A DNA stretch of 64,000 bases from Utricularia gibba. Lineage: Eukaryota > Streptophyta > Magnoliopsida > Lamiales > Lentibulariaceae. Below the pieces are notes generated by a model. It was not told where the DNA came from. It saw only the letters and a program-made list of their open reading frames with translations, and ran no database searches. Each line of letters opens with the position of its first letter. Position 1 is the first letter of the stretch. Below are positions 43,279-55,839 of this stretch, piece by piece. A program made the position numbers and the translations under genes. The stretch lies in NCBI GenBank assembly GCA_002189035.1, contig NEEC01000009.1:682001-746000 (forward strand). Reading direction: 5' to 3'.

Positions 43279-45116
43279 ATGAAGAAAGGTGCCAAGGGAA
43301 AGGTGCGCAACACCGGGTGAGGTCTGGGAAGGAGCCGGAGGAATCGAAAGATGTCAACTGTCTTGCCCCGACGGAGGAGAATAACACGCCTAGCGAAATG
43401 GAGGCCACTACAGGCCCCGTAAGAGAACTAAACTTTCAGAGGTTGAACCAGCGGAGAAGCATAAGACGGAGCGTACCAAAAAAGAGGTTGCACGCAAGAA
43501 AAGTAGAGTTTCCAAGGCCGAGATTGAGACGGAATGTTTTCAGGAGAAGCAAAATTTGGTAAGTATTTTCATTTAGTATATTTCAACAATTGTGTTGAAA
43601 ACGGTGTTGGGCAGCGTAGTGCGCGCATTTCCTTCTGATTCTTGTCTTCATTTTACCGCTCTGGTTAGAATGGGGAATTTCGGGTAGAAGGATTAAAAAA
43701 ATGGCAGATATTCATCTTAGGTTGCACTCAAAGGAGGCATAATTTTTATTTTTGCAGCGTGATGGGATCAGTGCTGACAGAAAACGGTTGATGATTATAT
43801 GCTTTGGATCATTGCGTTTGACATTATGCTTTTTGGCTGACTGCTTTTGTGTGAACTGTTTGATATAATAAAATTTTTACTTGGATGTTAGAATTTTATA
43901 TTTAAAGTGTAGTGGTTTATTACCGCTGATCGTTGAGGCTAAATTTAGTACCACCTGTTGATTGTCGCAGGGCTGGTGTAAAGCATTTAAAGGTTGACCG
44001 CGTAAAGAAACTTGAATATGGCATACAATGTGAGTAAAAGTCTTAATTGGTTTCTTTTATTTGATGTCTTGTCTCGCATGCTCTTGTTTGCTATTCTTTC
44101 TATTGATGGTAGCCCATCTAATTTGGTAATCTTGCTGAATATAAGTATTTTTCATTGAGTTGGTATTTGAAAACAGGCGTGGATGTCTTGTTCTATGGTA
44201 TTATATGATGTAAACGTCCCATTTGTCCATATATCATGTCTTGCAGACTTTTACCACCCGCTACAAGAAGATGAACTCGAGCAGAGCACAGAAGTTGAAA
44301 TTTTATTTCCCTTGGATCGTCAGCCAGTAAGATCGTGCACGAGGTGCTTGTGTCCCTGTACTAAGTTTTTGCCCACGTGGGTGGTTTTTCCCGTTTTATA
44401 ACATCGGCATCTCATCATGATGGTTACAATTGCAAACTGAGTGCGTTTTTTTTTCCTACAGCTTGTTACCTCTTTTGATTGCCTCAGTGTGTGTTCAAGA
44501 ATCCTTTTTTCTGAATTTGCATCTGAACATATTATTTTAAATTGGAATATATTCAGTTGTTCGTTGATCAACTCATTGAAGATGAATCACTGCCAGCAGA
44601 AAGAACCCTTCAAGGTAACATAACAAGGCTTCCGTTGGCACAATCTACCTAGTGTTATTTTTCCATTCTCCTGAGGTTAATTGTTATGGTGGTTCTATTA
44701 GGATTTTGTCAAGCAAAAGGTTCGTGAAGCTAAGCAAGCTAATAATGAGGTAGGCCAATGGAACACAAAAGTCTGGTTTCTAGTGTCTACATTTAAACAT
44801 ACCTTCCACATCCTGATCTTCCCATCCATCTGCTTATAGGCCAGAGAGGCACGTAAAAAGGCACTAGAGCAAATGAGTCCAGAAACAAAGGCCGCTTATG
44901 AGAACATGCGACTCTACAAATTTTACCCAGTTAAAACTCCTGACACTCCTGATTTATCCGGAAAAAAAGGTGAATGCTCTCACCTTTACACCTAAAGCTG
45001 TGAATTTTATCTTATGCCGCTTGGCTACATTTCATCTGTCCGTCAACTGCCCAGCTCGTTCGTTGCAGTGGTCCTTCATCAACAGATACTACGGGATTGC
45101 TCATCAGGTCCTGTGA
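43279..45116 (+). pseudogene. HIT4-like: HEAT-INTOLERANT 4-like gene with missing exons and frame breaks
   Basis: Parts of a HIT4 homologue, a nuclear protein needed in Arabidopsis for heat-induced chromatin decondensation. Recognisable pieces: 43279-43558 (MKKGAKGKGAQH... and EVARKKSRVSKAEIE), 43971-44029 (AGVKHLKVDRVKKLEYGIQ), 44247-44326 (YFYHPLQEDELEQSTEVEIL), 44557-44614 (FVDQLIEDESLP), 44702-44749 (DFVKQKVREAKQANN), 44840-44969 (ARKKALEQMSPETKAAYENM, KFYPVKTPDTPDLSG) and 45055-45116 (FINRYYGIAHQVL). The large central block (LWKEVFP to the Cys-rich repeat in HIT4) is absent: only 412 bp separate the first two pieces and their phases do not match. A second short gap follows LDRQP. In addition the frame breaks at 43296-43298, 43415-43418 and 44593-44594, each one G or C short. 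Probably a broken copy. Confidence 0.75.
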
Positions 45117-46506
45117 TGCAACATTGGAGAAGAGTTTTTTGTCACCATGTGAAGACGCAAGCCGCCCATCTCGTGCTCCATGGCCCATGCCCTCTCGGTA
45201 TGGGATTTTCAGTTTCCAAACTATAGCCTCATATACAATCCTCGATTGTCAACCACATAAAGTGTAAACTTCAAACCATTGACCATGGAAAGCCAGCAGA
45301 GGCCTGCCCCATCTAGTTCCCAGATTATTTCGTTGTTGTAAGCAGCGTTGCATGATTTTCTTTCGTTCTCTCATTGTTTGCACAATATTTTCAGGCATCT
45401 TCCTTCCCAGGAGTGATGACCAACCATAATTCAAGGTGATATTGCAGGTTTTTATCAAAAGGAAAGCCAGACATCACAGAAATTCTCCAGGTCTCGAATT
45501 TGAGTATTTGGTGATATAGTAGGGCGGTTTCAAGTTTGCGTGCTGTATCTAGTTGAACTGCGTCAGTCATCATGAGCATCCTGCCTCCTAGTCCTGGTCG
45601 CGTCGGGTCGGGTCGGGTCTGAGTCCTGGCTGCACTCGGTTGGAGTAGTCAAATCGTGAGCCGTTTTACACCTCAGACCTATCCTTCCGTCAACAAGGTG
45701 TGGCGTCATTCCCACGCCCACCCATAACGAGCGGCCCTCGCCGAACCTTCCATTGATTTGTATTGCTACACAAGTGTTCCCATCACCATACAAAAAAACT
45801 ATTACTCAACAGATTTGTGGGCCTGTTTCCCTGTTCAGCTTTCTAGGTCTCCCGTTTTTGTTTCCTCTCCGGCCGTCGGTTCCTTACCTCGTGCTGTTGC
45901 CACCATTTATTGCATTCTTTATGAACCCTAATTTAGCAGCCGACGTTTCTGATTTTCGTGCCTCCTAGTTTCGCGGTGGGCAAATCCTCTTATATGCTTT
46001 TCTGTGGATGTGATTGGAGGTTTCAGCTTCTGTAATTGCGGTAGGCGCTGGAATCTTCATTATTGGATGTTGGGGATCTTGCTTCTGAAGGTTTGAGAAT
46101 TGGGGTGGGTGTACGGATGATTGGTGGCGGCCCATTTTGGGAACTTTTATGCGTTTCGGTGTTGAGAAAGCGTGTGGCTTTAGTGGGCACTCTTTGTTTG
46201 ACACTGCTGATTGAAGAAAAGATTGATTTTGGTGTCAGTTTTTGTTGACATAGTTCTTGGACCTCAAAGACTGGGTTGGCTCATGAATGTTACCTTAAAC
46301 TTGTGCATGCTAACCCTAGTCTAGAGCAAGAGCTCAAAGGTTCGATGGTTGGAGACCGTGCAAGATGCGTATGGTGATGCTTTCGGCGGTAAGCCTGTGT
46401 TTCAGGTTACATACTCTGGGGTTTTAGTTCTTTTGTGTGCTGTTTATCTCTGTCGTGATTGGGAATTCGAGCAGGAATTAAGATATTGAAGCATTTGTAG
46501 CTTGCA
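45117..46506. other. Spacer and RKP leader
   Basis: 45117-45560 is probably HIT4-like 3' region. 45598-45620 has GGGTCG repeats. 45800-46500 is mixed-composition DNA without a recognisable product and is likely RKP promoter, 5' UTR and a leader intron. Confidence 0.45.
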
Positions 46507-49500
46507 ATGGCTAGTGATGATCCCAAATTCAGGGGTCCTTCGACCGGGTTGGCTATTGTGTTGAATGGAGACGCCAGGAGAGAGGGGTCTGGTAAAGCTC
46601 AGTTGGTTGCAAGTTGCAATGCTTTCTGTGAACAGTCTGTGGAACGCGCAATTGAGCATGTTTTTAATCTACCTTATAAGACGATCAAACCTCTTACTTG
46701 CCCATTGACAGTGCTTGTGTTCGTTCAGTGATAAGGAACAAATTTCTAGGGCAGCTCCTGGACTTGACAATGCCTATGGCTAGGGAAAGGGCTGGAGTAT
46801 CCACGGGTCATGACGCGTCACAATCTGAGTATGTTAAGCTTGAAGAATCTAGCATATTTGGTGACATTCGAATTGTTAAAAAACCTTTTGTGGTGGAAAC
46901 TCATGCTTCATTCAGTAGTGTAAGGGCCAATGCCTGTGTATGGAGGGGGAAGTGGATGTATGAAGTAGTTCTTGAGACATCAGGAGTACAGCAGCTTGGT
47001 TGGGCTACTGCTGCATGTCTCTTCACTGATCATATGGGCGTTGGCGATTCTGATGAATCTTACTCGTACGATGGGAAAAGAGTCAGTAAATGGAATATAG
47101 AAACTGAACCTTATGGTCAGCCTTGGGTTGCCGGTGATGTGATTGGGTGTTGCATAGATCTGGATTCCGGTGAGATATCATTTTACAGGAACGGCATCTC
47201 CCTTGGGGTGGCCTTTAGTGGAATTCGAAAGATGGTTCCTGGATTGGGATATTATCCTGCAATTTCACTTTCTCAAGGTGAACGTTGTCAGTGGAATTTT
47301 GGGGCTATTCCTTTTGCCTATCCAATCGAGGGATACCTTCCAATTCAATCACCTCCTTCGTCACTAGCCCTTGCTAATGGGCTCATTGATTGCTTTCGCA
47401 GGCTGTTACAAATGTGGCGACCCACCAATGCTGAAATTGATAGTGTAGAAACTATTATTAAGCTGAAGCGATTTGAGTCTGTTGAGGATCTTTTCTCTCC
47501 TATTCTTGATGCCATTTGTGAAGAGTTATGCTATATCATCAATTTAAAAAATGAGAGTGCAGCATACATAGGGCGTGGCCTGTTTTGTTCTTTCATCATG
47601 GAAACCTTCAGAAGTCATCCCCCACATGACTACTCAACGCTGGATCGAATAATTGATGCCTTCATCAAATTTCCTGAGTCAAGAATACTGTTTGAACATC
47701 TTCTTGGGGCACTGTCAGCTGCATGTAAAAGCTCACCTTTGGTTCTTACTGAGTGTCCTTATTCTGGGTCATACAGTTATCTTGCTGTAGCATGCCACAT
47801 TCTAAGGAGGAATGACCTCATGATGCTCTGGTGGAAGTCTTCAGATTTTGAGTTCATGCTTGAGGGATTTCTTTCAAGAAAAAGTCCAAACGAGTATGAT
47901 CTTCGCTGTTTGATTCCTTCCGTTTGGTGGCCTGGAGCACATGAGGATGCAACCTCGGAGCATAGCATGCTGCTGACTACATCAGCTTTATCTGATGCTG
48001 TGAATAAGGTAGGCTGCACATAGTCATCCTCTGCTGGGAAACTTGGTGAAATTGAAAATTTACAAAAGAAATCTTTGTTTGACACGCTGATTCTATAGCC
48101 TTTTGTAGCTTAATCCTATTCTAACGCGAAATAAATTTTCATCTGTTTTTCTAATTGCATCTCTCGTATTTTTCTTTAGATAGAGGAAAAGCAAAGGGAA
48201 CTTTGTCACTTGGTAATGCAATTTGTCCCTCCTGTTGCGCCACCTCAATTCCCTGGTTCAGTTTTTAGGACGTTTCTGCAGAATATTTTGTTGAAGAACA
48301 GGGGTGCTGATAGGAACGTACCACCCCCTGGAGTCTCTAGTAACTCAGTTCTTGTTTCCTTGTTTTCCATTATTCTCCATTTTCTATCTGAAGGCTTTGA
48401 TGTATATGGTTGGAGCAAGAGATCTGGACCAGAGTCCAGAGCTCATTTAGGTCTCCTACACAGGGGTGGTGAACAATGTTTTCCTGCCTCCCTATTTCTG
48501 AAGAATGATCCTCATCGAGTTGACATACCCAGGATTGGAGGATCTTACTTCCATTTATCAAAGTGTTGTCCTGTAATAGCTAATCAAGAAGAAGAGATGA
48601 TCCAATGGGAAGAAGGCTGCATGGATGATGAGGAAACCAGAGTAACCCATTTGAGCAGGCAAAAGCCATGCTGCTGTTTTAGTTATAATTCGGATACACT
48701 GCAAAAATCTAAAGATTGTATGAGATATTCATTGAAGGGGCATCTTGGAAGTGGTGGCTCTGTTCCAGAGAGATCTAGTAATGTAACACGAGGGTGTAGC
48801 TCCAGCAACCTCAGTGAAGAGATAGCTGATAAACCCAGCACTAGTCACCGTACAGATTCAGATTTTTCTTTTCGTCCAGTGCACCAAATCAGGATTTTGC
48901 CAACAGTGAACACCCTCCCTTCAGCTATTCTTAACGAGGAAGAACTTTTAGATGCAATGCTTTTGCTTTACCACCTGGGTGTCGCTCCCAAGTTTAAGCA
49001 GGTGTGCTGGGTTTTTGCTATTTTCTGCTCTTTCTACGTGCACTTGCAGCAATGTTACAGCTGGGTTTTTATAATCTGATTCTCATATCATTTCCAGCAA
49101 TGTCACAGCTCTAATGTAAAAGATTGCATTTTGGTCTGTTTCTGTTAAGAAAAAGTCCATCCCACCTAACTCATAGATCTGTTGCCCTGTAATAAGAGTT
49201 TTCACTGTGATAGTTCAGCCAGTTTCTGGAGTAAGACTTATTTTGTAATTTTGATTTCTAAATTAGGTGTCATCTTTCATGTACCGTTATTCTAGCTCTA
49301 TGTCACTTCTGGAAGAAACAGATCGACATATCAGAGAGGGAATCTATGGTGACAAAATTAAACAGTTGAAAGAGGCTCGCCGAGTTTATCGTGAAGAAGT
49401 TATGGATTGTATCAGACATTCTGCTTGGTAATCTCAAAGCCACCTTGTTAATGTTTATTCTGAATGCGGCATCCTTATTCATATTAGAGCCTGTTTTGTG

Positions 49501-51647
49501 TTTTGTAATGCAGGTATCGCCTTTCATTGTTCTCTCATTGGAAACAAAGGGGGATGTATGCCACATGTATGTGGATTGTGCACCTGCTTCTAGTCGCAAG
49601 CCGAACGGACTCGGTCTTCACCTACATTCCTGAATATTATCTAGAAACCCTGGTACACCTGCCTTGCTTTATTTTCATGCATCTTTTTGCAATTATCGTA
49701 TGTTTGGTAAATTTCTGTTGATATTCCACTCATGTGTCACAACTTCTTTAATTTTTTTCGATTACTCTCGCTGTTCTGGAATCTAAATTTTCCAGGTTGG
49801 ATTATCTTGACACCGTGCAAATCTAGTGTTTTCTTTTGTTGCATTGCTTACCGTCCTGAGAAGAGCAATAAGTTGTATGTCCCCTTATTAACTGGATTTG
49901 CACGGTGTTGTGGGTGTGGGAAGTAATGCATTTTGCCTCAATGATGTTTGTTTATGTACCCTGGCAGGTTGATTTGTTTCATGTATTACGTAAGAGCGAT
50001 CCTCCGTTTGTTGCTGCATCGATATTCATTAAGCAGGGCCTCGCATCATTTGTAAGTCTCCACACAAGCAATCTCTCTTTTGTATAATGGTTCCCCCTCC
50101 TAAATGGAGCTTTAGTTAAGATACTCTTTCTGCATCCTAGTTCTTTTGCACTGAAGGATATTAAGCATTGGCAGAGGAATGTTTTAACTTAATTCGCTTA
50201 TTATCAGGTCACATTTTTAGTCACTCACTTCAACGATTCGAGGATATCCAGTGCTGAGTTAAAAGATCAGCTCCTTCAGTCAATTGCAGTGCTGTTGCAA
50301 TACAAGGAATTCTTGGCGGCTTTTGAGTGCAACAAAGCAGCTACACTTGAGATGCCAAAAGCCTTATTTGCTGCTTTCGATAATAGATCCTGGATTCCTG
50401 TCACCAATATATTGCTAAGGCTATGGAAAGGTTCAGGTTTCATTTTCCCAAAACATGGAGAGTCATCTTCCTCTTCTATTTTATTTCAGGTCAGAAGAAG
50501 TTTGCCCTTCAACTCAGCGTTCATTCTTCTTTCGTTCTGCGTCTGTTGACTCGTTAGTTTATCTTTAGAAACTTCTGTTGGAGGCGTGCACAAGTGATGA
50601 ACAATTATTCTCAACTTTTCTCAACCGCTTATTCAACACTCTCAGCTGGGCCATGACCGAATTCTCGGTCTCTGTTCGAGAAATGCAAGAGAACTACAAG
50701 GTCCGTTTCATCCATTCTGCTTGATCAGTTGTTTTGCATGTCTGCACATCGTTTAAATGCGCTGACTTATCACTTTCAGTTGATGGATATCCAACAAAGA
50801 AAATGCAGTGTAATATTCGATCTTTCCTGCAACCTTGCAAGGGTGTTGGAGTTTTGTACCCGTGATATACCTCAAGCCTTTGTTTCTGGAAATGACATGA
50901 ATTTAAGAAGACTTGCTGAACTGATTATTTTCGTTTTGAACCACTTGATACGTTCAGTCGATCCAGAAACTCTTGACTTGTAAGTCCACGATTATTTGTT
51001 TTCTGTGCATCACATATAGCAGTTACTTGATCAAGCTGGAAGCTCATGTGAGGGTTTTGGTCATCATCTTCTTGGTTTACAGATCACTTAGACGGCCAGG
51101 TTACTCCTCCGAAAAGGTGAACACCGGCATGATTCTAGCCCCACTCGCCGGCATCATCTTGAACTTGCTGGATGCTAATCAACCGGCAAACAATGACATA
51201 GTTTCAACCTTTGCACGGATGGACTGTGCAGACACCATCCTGATCGGGTTTCAGTATCTTCTCGAGTACAATTCGGTATGTGGCCCCGGCATGTCTTCCA
51301 CTCGTTCTGCAACCACATGCTCATAGTTGTGTTCCCTGTAGGTTGGTTTGAACAAGGGGGACGATGACTCCATCGACAAGCTGATGAAGCTGGAGCAGTT
51401 CTCGAACCTCTTGATCTCTCAGTCGGAGTTGCAAGCAGCCGAGAAGAGTGTTCATGGAGTGGAGCGAGAAGCAGACGATGGCATCTGCTGCATATGCTAC
51501 ACAAATCCAGCAACTGCTCGCATCACTCCTTGCCGGCACGTCTCCTGTTACAGTTGCATTTCCAGGCATCTCCTCAACTGCCAGAGATGCTTCTTCTGCA
51601 ACGCCACCGTCGTTGACATCTCCCAAGAAGGTGCAGATTCCATGTAG
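46507..51647 (+). CDS. RKP: E3 ubiquitin ligase RKP (KPC1 homologue), one apparent frameshift
   Basis: Plant relative of mammalian KPC1, a RING ligase that targets CDK inhibitors (ICK/KRP) for degradation. Ten exons (46507-48008, 48180-49001, 49267-49427, 49514-49652, 49968-50051, 50208-50489, 50569-50700, 50780-50979, 51083-51275, 51342-51647); 1273 aa corrected, against about 1280 in Arabidopsis. SPRY domain around 100-260 (ANACVWRGKWMYEVVLETSG, QQLGWATAACLFTDH, DVIGCCIDLDSGEISFYRNG), a long helical middle (MQFVPPVAPPQFPGSVFRTF, GCMDDEETRVTH, RKCSVIFDLSCNLARVLEF) and a C-terminal C3HC4 RING (CCICYTN, CRHVSCYSCISRHLLNCQRC, about 1220-1258). After LTC the frame breaks at the C-run 46701-46703; one more C gives CPIDSACVRSVIRNKF and makes the total exactly 3 x 1274 nt. 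Confidence 0.95.
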
Positions 51648-51963
51648 TGGCGCAGAAACCCAAGGCTGCTGCGGAAAATGGGAGCTACGCATTTCTAGCA
51701 GATGATGAATACAAATAATCCATGCCCATGTAGTTCGGGTATGCTCCATGTATACTACCAACTACATGCTGTGAGGGTTTGGAAAGGAACCCGTGGATTC
51801 ACGAATGAGTTTTGCAGGGAAGAAGCTTAGGGGGGATGTGTTGTAAATAGAGAGGTGCTACAGTGCCATGTTCTACACCGTTAATAATGGCTCCAAATAC
51901 TACTGGTTAATAATGGTTTCAAATGGGAATTAGGCATTTGCGGCATTTTGTGTCGTTGCGGAG

Positions 51964-53025
51964 ATGTTGAGTTCCTCGAGGGTGCTGGCTTCGCCGCCGC
52001 CCAGATGCGGCGCCGTCGTCGTTTCTTTCCGTCGCTGTTTCGGTGTCAGACTACGCGCCTGCCGGCGTTTCGCTTCCTTGACGATTAGGTCGTCCGCCGC
52101 CGCTGAACCGTCCGATGAGTCTCAGTTCATTTCATCGGTTGGGTCTCCCACTGTAATTCACCCCCCGAGGTTGGCCGCCGATCAGCGGGAGATGCAGTTG
52201 CTCAGCTACGCTGCTTTCGCCGTGAGTCATTTCCTGATTCCAATTTGTTTTTCGCTTGCGGTTGCGATTCGGCTGTGTATGCGTGCGTGTTCTTTTAGAT
52301 TGTTCATCTTCTCCCCTTGGTCTGTGTCTGCAGGCCGCTACTTCCGCTACACTGCTTTTCTGCGCTGCAATTCCAACCCTACTGGTTCGTCATGTCTGCA
52401 ATTACTCGTCTGTTACCATCCCTACTATATCTGCTTCTGGGTGTTGAAGCTTTTGGTGTGTTTTCGCATTCAAGGCATTCAAGAGAGCTGCGGAGTCACT
52501 GGAGAAACTTATGGATACCACAAGGGAGGAGCTCCCGAGCACAATGGCCGCCATTCGACTCTCCGGCATGGAGCTCAGCGACTTGACGATGGAGCTCAGT
52601 GACATTAGGTCGGTTTCACAGCACCCAACCACAACCTCACAATATCTTGAACAGCAGCATGATGCTTCCTCTACCTTTCTTTGCAGTCAAGGAATCACAC
52701 GCGGCGTCCGGAGTTCCACTCAGGCGGTTCATCTAGCCGGCGAGCGACTGAAACGGCTGGCCAATGTTAACTCATCAGGTTACTACAACACCAATGTGAC
52801 TGGGTCCTGATTATGAGCCTGTGATATGGATTCATTCGATCTCTCTCTCAAATAGCAACATCGCAGGAGGTGGCGCCACACGGACGTGAACCAGCTGTGG
52901 CTAAAACTGCGAGAACGTTGAGGGAAGGAATCGCCAAGGGCCGCGGGCTTCTCCAAGCCTTCTTCCTTCTAACACAGTACTCTAAATCCCTGCTCAGCTT
53001 CCTAGTTTCCAGAGCAAAAGCATGA
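51964..53025 (+). CDS. Plastid-predicted membrane protein, conserved plant family of unknown function
   Basis: Five exons (51964-52221, 52334-52384, 52475-52608, 52687-52778, 52856-53025) encode 234 aa, all in phase. An Arg/Ser-rich leader of about 50 residues looks like a chloroplast transit peptide. QLLSYAAFA-AATSATLLFCAAIPTLL forms one membrane segment. It is followed by a helical region AFKRAAESLEKLMDTTREEL, MAAIRLSGMELSDLTMELSD and ITRGVRSSTQAVHLAGERLKR, similar in style to DUF948-like proteins, and a C-terminal block VAKTARTLREGIAKGRGLLQ. I know the family only as uncharacterised transmembrane proteins. It starts 316 bp after the RKP stop on the same strand and converges with the next gene. 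Confidence 0.85.
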
Positions 53026-53265
53026 TGAGATCCCGGGTTCGCAAGGTTATCCTTGATGAAACAAATGGATATCAAGTTTTACAACTGATTTTCCAGGTTA
53101 TGCTCACTGTCTATATCCATCATACATCATAGATACAGCCAAAGGGGGCCTCATTACATCACAAGTGGAAAGGAGTCACAGTAGAAGAATCACACAGCTC
53201 CACACCAAAAGGAAGCTGTTGGTTCTTGTGTCCATGTGTAGGAACCCGGACCACCCCCTTTCCTC

Positions 53266-53870
53266 CTAGTCTTGCTTATCCTGCTGCGCCTTCCTGTGGG
53301 AGTTTTTGGAGCTGGAATCAAAACCGAAGCATTTAAAAATGGCTTTCATGTACCCACAGGGATGAATCTGGCCGCGGAGGAACTGCACAACTACAGGGTC
53401 CTGGGACTCATCTCCATCCCTATCTTCTTCGGTAGCCAAGCAGTCCTCCCTTCCTCTACCCCCTTCTTCCCCAACATCTTCATCCTGGATGCCAAGAAAA
53501 AAAAAAGTCAGCTTCTCCATGCTACAACAGATTCAACCCCATACTATATACAGGATTGCGCTCCAATCATCATCAAACTTTGCAAATTATGCCTCACTCT
53601 GGCCTCGAGCGAAGAAGCTGTCAATTTTGCTTTTTAAAAAGGAACCCATTGAAATGAACGAACCTTGATTACGCTGATCAAAGAATCCGAATTCACGGGA
53701 GCAGCGCTGGAGAAGGCTGAGGACGTCGGCGGTGCGGCGGAAGCGTCTAAAGTAAGGAGAGTAACAACGAAGAAGAGGAGAATGAAGAGAAGAAACGTGA
53801 CGACAAGTTGGATCCAAAACAACCATGGGACTTTGAAGCCATCGAGCATCAGTTCATCCCCATACTCCAT
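53266..53870 (-). CDS. Small membrane-anchored plant protein of unknown function
   Basis: Two exons on minus (53870-53664, 53484-53266) encode 141 aa. MEYGDELMLDGFKVPWLFWIQ leads into a transmembrane helix (about 17-40, LVVTFLLFILLFFVV), then a Ser/Ala-rich linker and a C-terminal half with acidic patches and a Cys-containing end (HPCGYMKAIFKCFGFDSSSK). I recall similar plant proteins of about 140 aa with the start MEYG and the ending KCLGLDS, without an assigned function. Splice sites are canonical and in phase. The stop lies 240 bp from the end of the convergent upstream gene. Confidence 0.8.
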
Positions 53871-54487
53871 TCTCTTCTACACCTCCTCCCAGAGAAAATT
53901 CCCTCTATGAATCTTCCCTCAAAGTCGGCGACTAGGGGGAGAAAAAGTAGAGGGAGGGTGATGCGGAGACAAACACATGCGTTGGCGTCCACGCTGAGGC
54001 CCGGAGTCCAAGAAGATGTCGTGCTATTTCACTTTAGGTCCTTCGCTTTAGAGGGAATAACAGATAGGGACTTGAGATCTACCGTAATTCGCAGACGCCA
54101 CAACCGCATCCCACCAGGCTTTCAGGGTCGATGTGCTCCATATTTAGTAGAAAAGAAACCAAATGAAGGGTAACCAATTTAGGGTTTGGTGTGCACAAGC
54201 ATCAACTGTCTTCTTTCCGCCCATTTTGACGGCTGACTGGGTCGCCCGACCTAAAAAGGGGAGGATTACTCACACGTGCTTCAAATCAAACGATGGTTCC
54301 CAGCAACATCGATCGGTTCTGCAGTTTAAACACCATGAGTACACCAGAGCCACACCTCCGGATCCAATTATCTTCAGCACTACAACAAATTGAACCCGGA
54401 AATGGGGAAAACGTATATCATAAACGGCAATCTAAGCACCATCAAAATTCTACCAAATTCGTACCGAAGCCACAGCACCCGACCGAC

Positions 54488-54557
54488 GGCGGAGACGACA
54501 GACCGGTTCCCGGAGGCGGAGACGACAGGCCGGTTCCCGGAGGCAGAGACGAGGAGG
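54488..54557. repeat. 27-bp tandem repeat, about 2.5 copies
   Basis: Unit GGCGGAGACGACAGACCGGT plus TCCCGGA (27 bp) at 54488-54514 and 54515-54541 (one difference), then a partial third copy starting GGCAGAGACGA. Confidence 0.85.
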
Positions 54558-55801
54558 AAACGGAAACGAAAATGAAATCTTCTGCGGTTTGTCCAGATTC
54601 TTGCCCACTACGAAAAATGAAAAATGAAATCTATTGGGCCATGTTTGGGCTTCATGGACCACTGCTTAATGGGCCAACATCCAACATATCCACTTCGGCT
54701 AACCAGTTTTTGGGCCGTGAGGATGAAAGCCCAGCTTTTGTGAAACCCTAATATTTAAATATTGAATATTAAAATACAGGTAGCATCGAGAGATGCAATC
54801 AAGCATTATGAAGCATAAAAGGAAAGAGCCTTGACTGATCCCATTGATTGCAGACGATGAACCCGGTCTCTGTCGCAGAACCATTGATTGCAGGTCTCAA
54901 GCACGCATTCAAGACACCATTTGACCAGCTTGACCCGTTTCGCCCGTTCGGGACTTCCGTCGAACAGGTGGCGGGTGTGAAGAATTAAATCTGCACCCGA
55001 CAAGATTCACTCGAAAAAAACGAAACACGATTTCGTAGATCTCCGCGACGGCCCCTCCGGCGCCGCCCCAGCCCAGACAAGTCAAAACCCCATCCCAGAC
55101 AGCCCCTGAAATAATTCGCCTCATCAACATCGAAACCCCCAGCCGATCGCATTAAAACGATTCACACCAAGCGCGATTGCCGCCACCTGCACAACACACA
55201 AACAGCTACTCCCGCCACGTTGATCTCCATTAACCCCCTCTTCGGGATTAAACCGTAAATGCTCCGGGTCGGGTCAATGGGTAACCCAAATTATAAACCC
55301 GAAAGTGTCAACACCGTACATCCCTATTAAAAATATTACTATTTTTTTAAATGGGTTGAATATCGACGTATCTCCTGAGCGGCGTGTGACACTTGATTTG
55401 ACCGGCGGTGACAACTACAATTACATGTCTTGTTGCACCAAGGAAGGGGGCGGATAACACATATGTCACCTCAAATAAAAAATTTATAATTTAATATTGA
55501 GGAAGATTTCCAATTTCATAACTATAATTGATACATGCTCTGCACAACCATACTGTCCCGATTACTTATATAATATTTACATTGTAGGAAATAAGTACAG
55601 GCGTGGCAGATGTGAGTGATTAAGGACAGGATTAGCAGACTAATTAAGTCCATCTTTGACTGGAAAAACCAAAAGCAATTTTGTTTGCTGAGCATTGATG
55701 ACGTGAAATGTGTTATCGTACGAATTACATCAGATCTCGTAGTTGGACACTGGGAAAGCTGCGGCTACCGGCCGGCCGTCACCCCCTAGACACAACCCTA
55801 C

Positions 55802-55838
<37 letters not shown>
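55802..55838. repeat. (CTG)n microsatellite
   Basis: About eleven consecutive CTG units. It would encode poly-Leu in one frame; no gene is associated with it. Confidence 0.95.

Positions 55839-55839
<1 letters not shown>

Noticed and set aside
54806-55130. Overlapping minus-strand open frames in a GC-rich segment
   Set aside because: No family resemblance, and two frames are open at once, which points to composition rather than coding.
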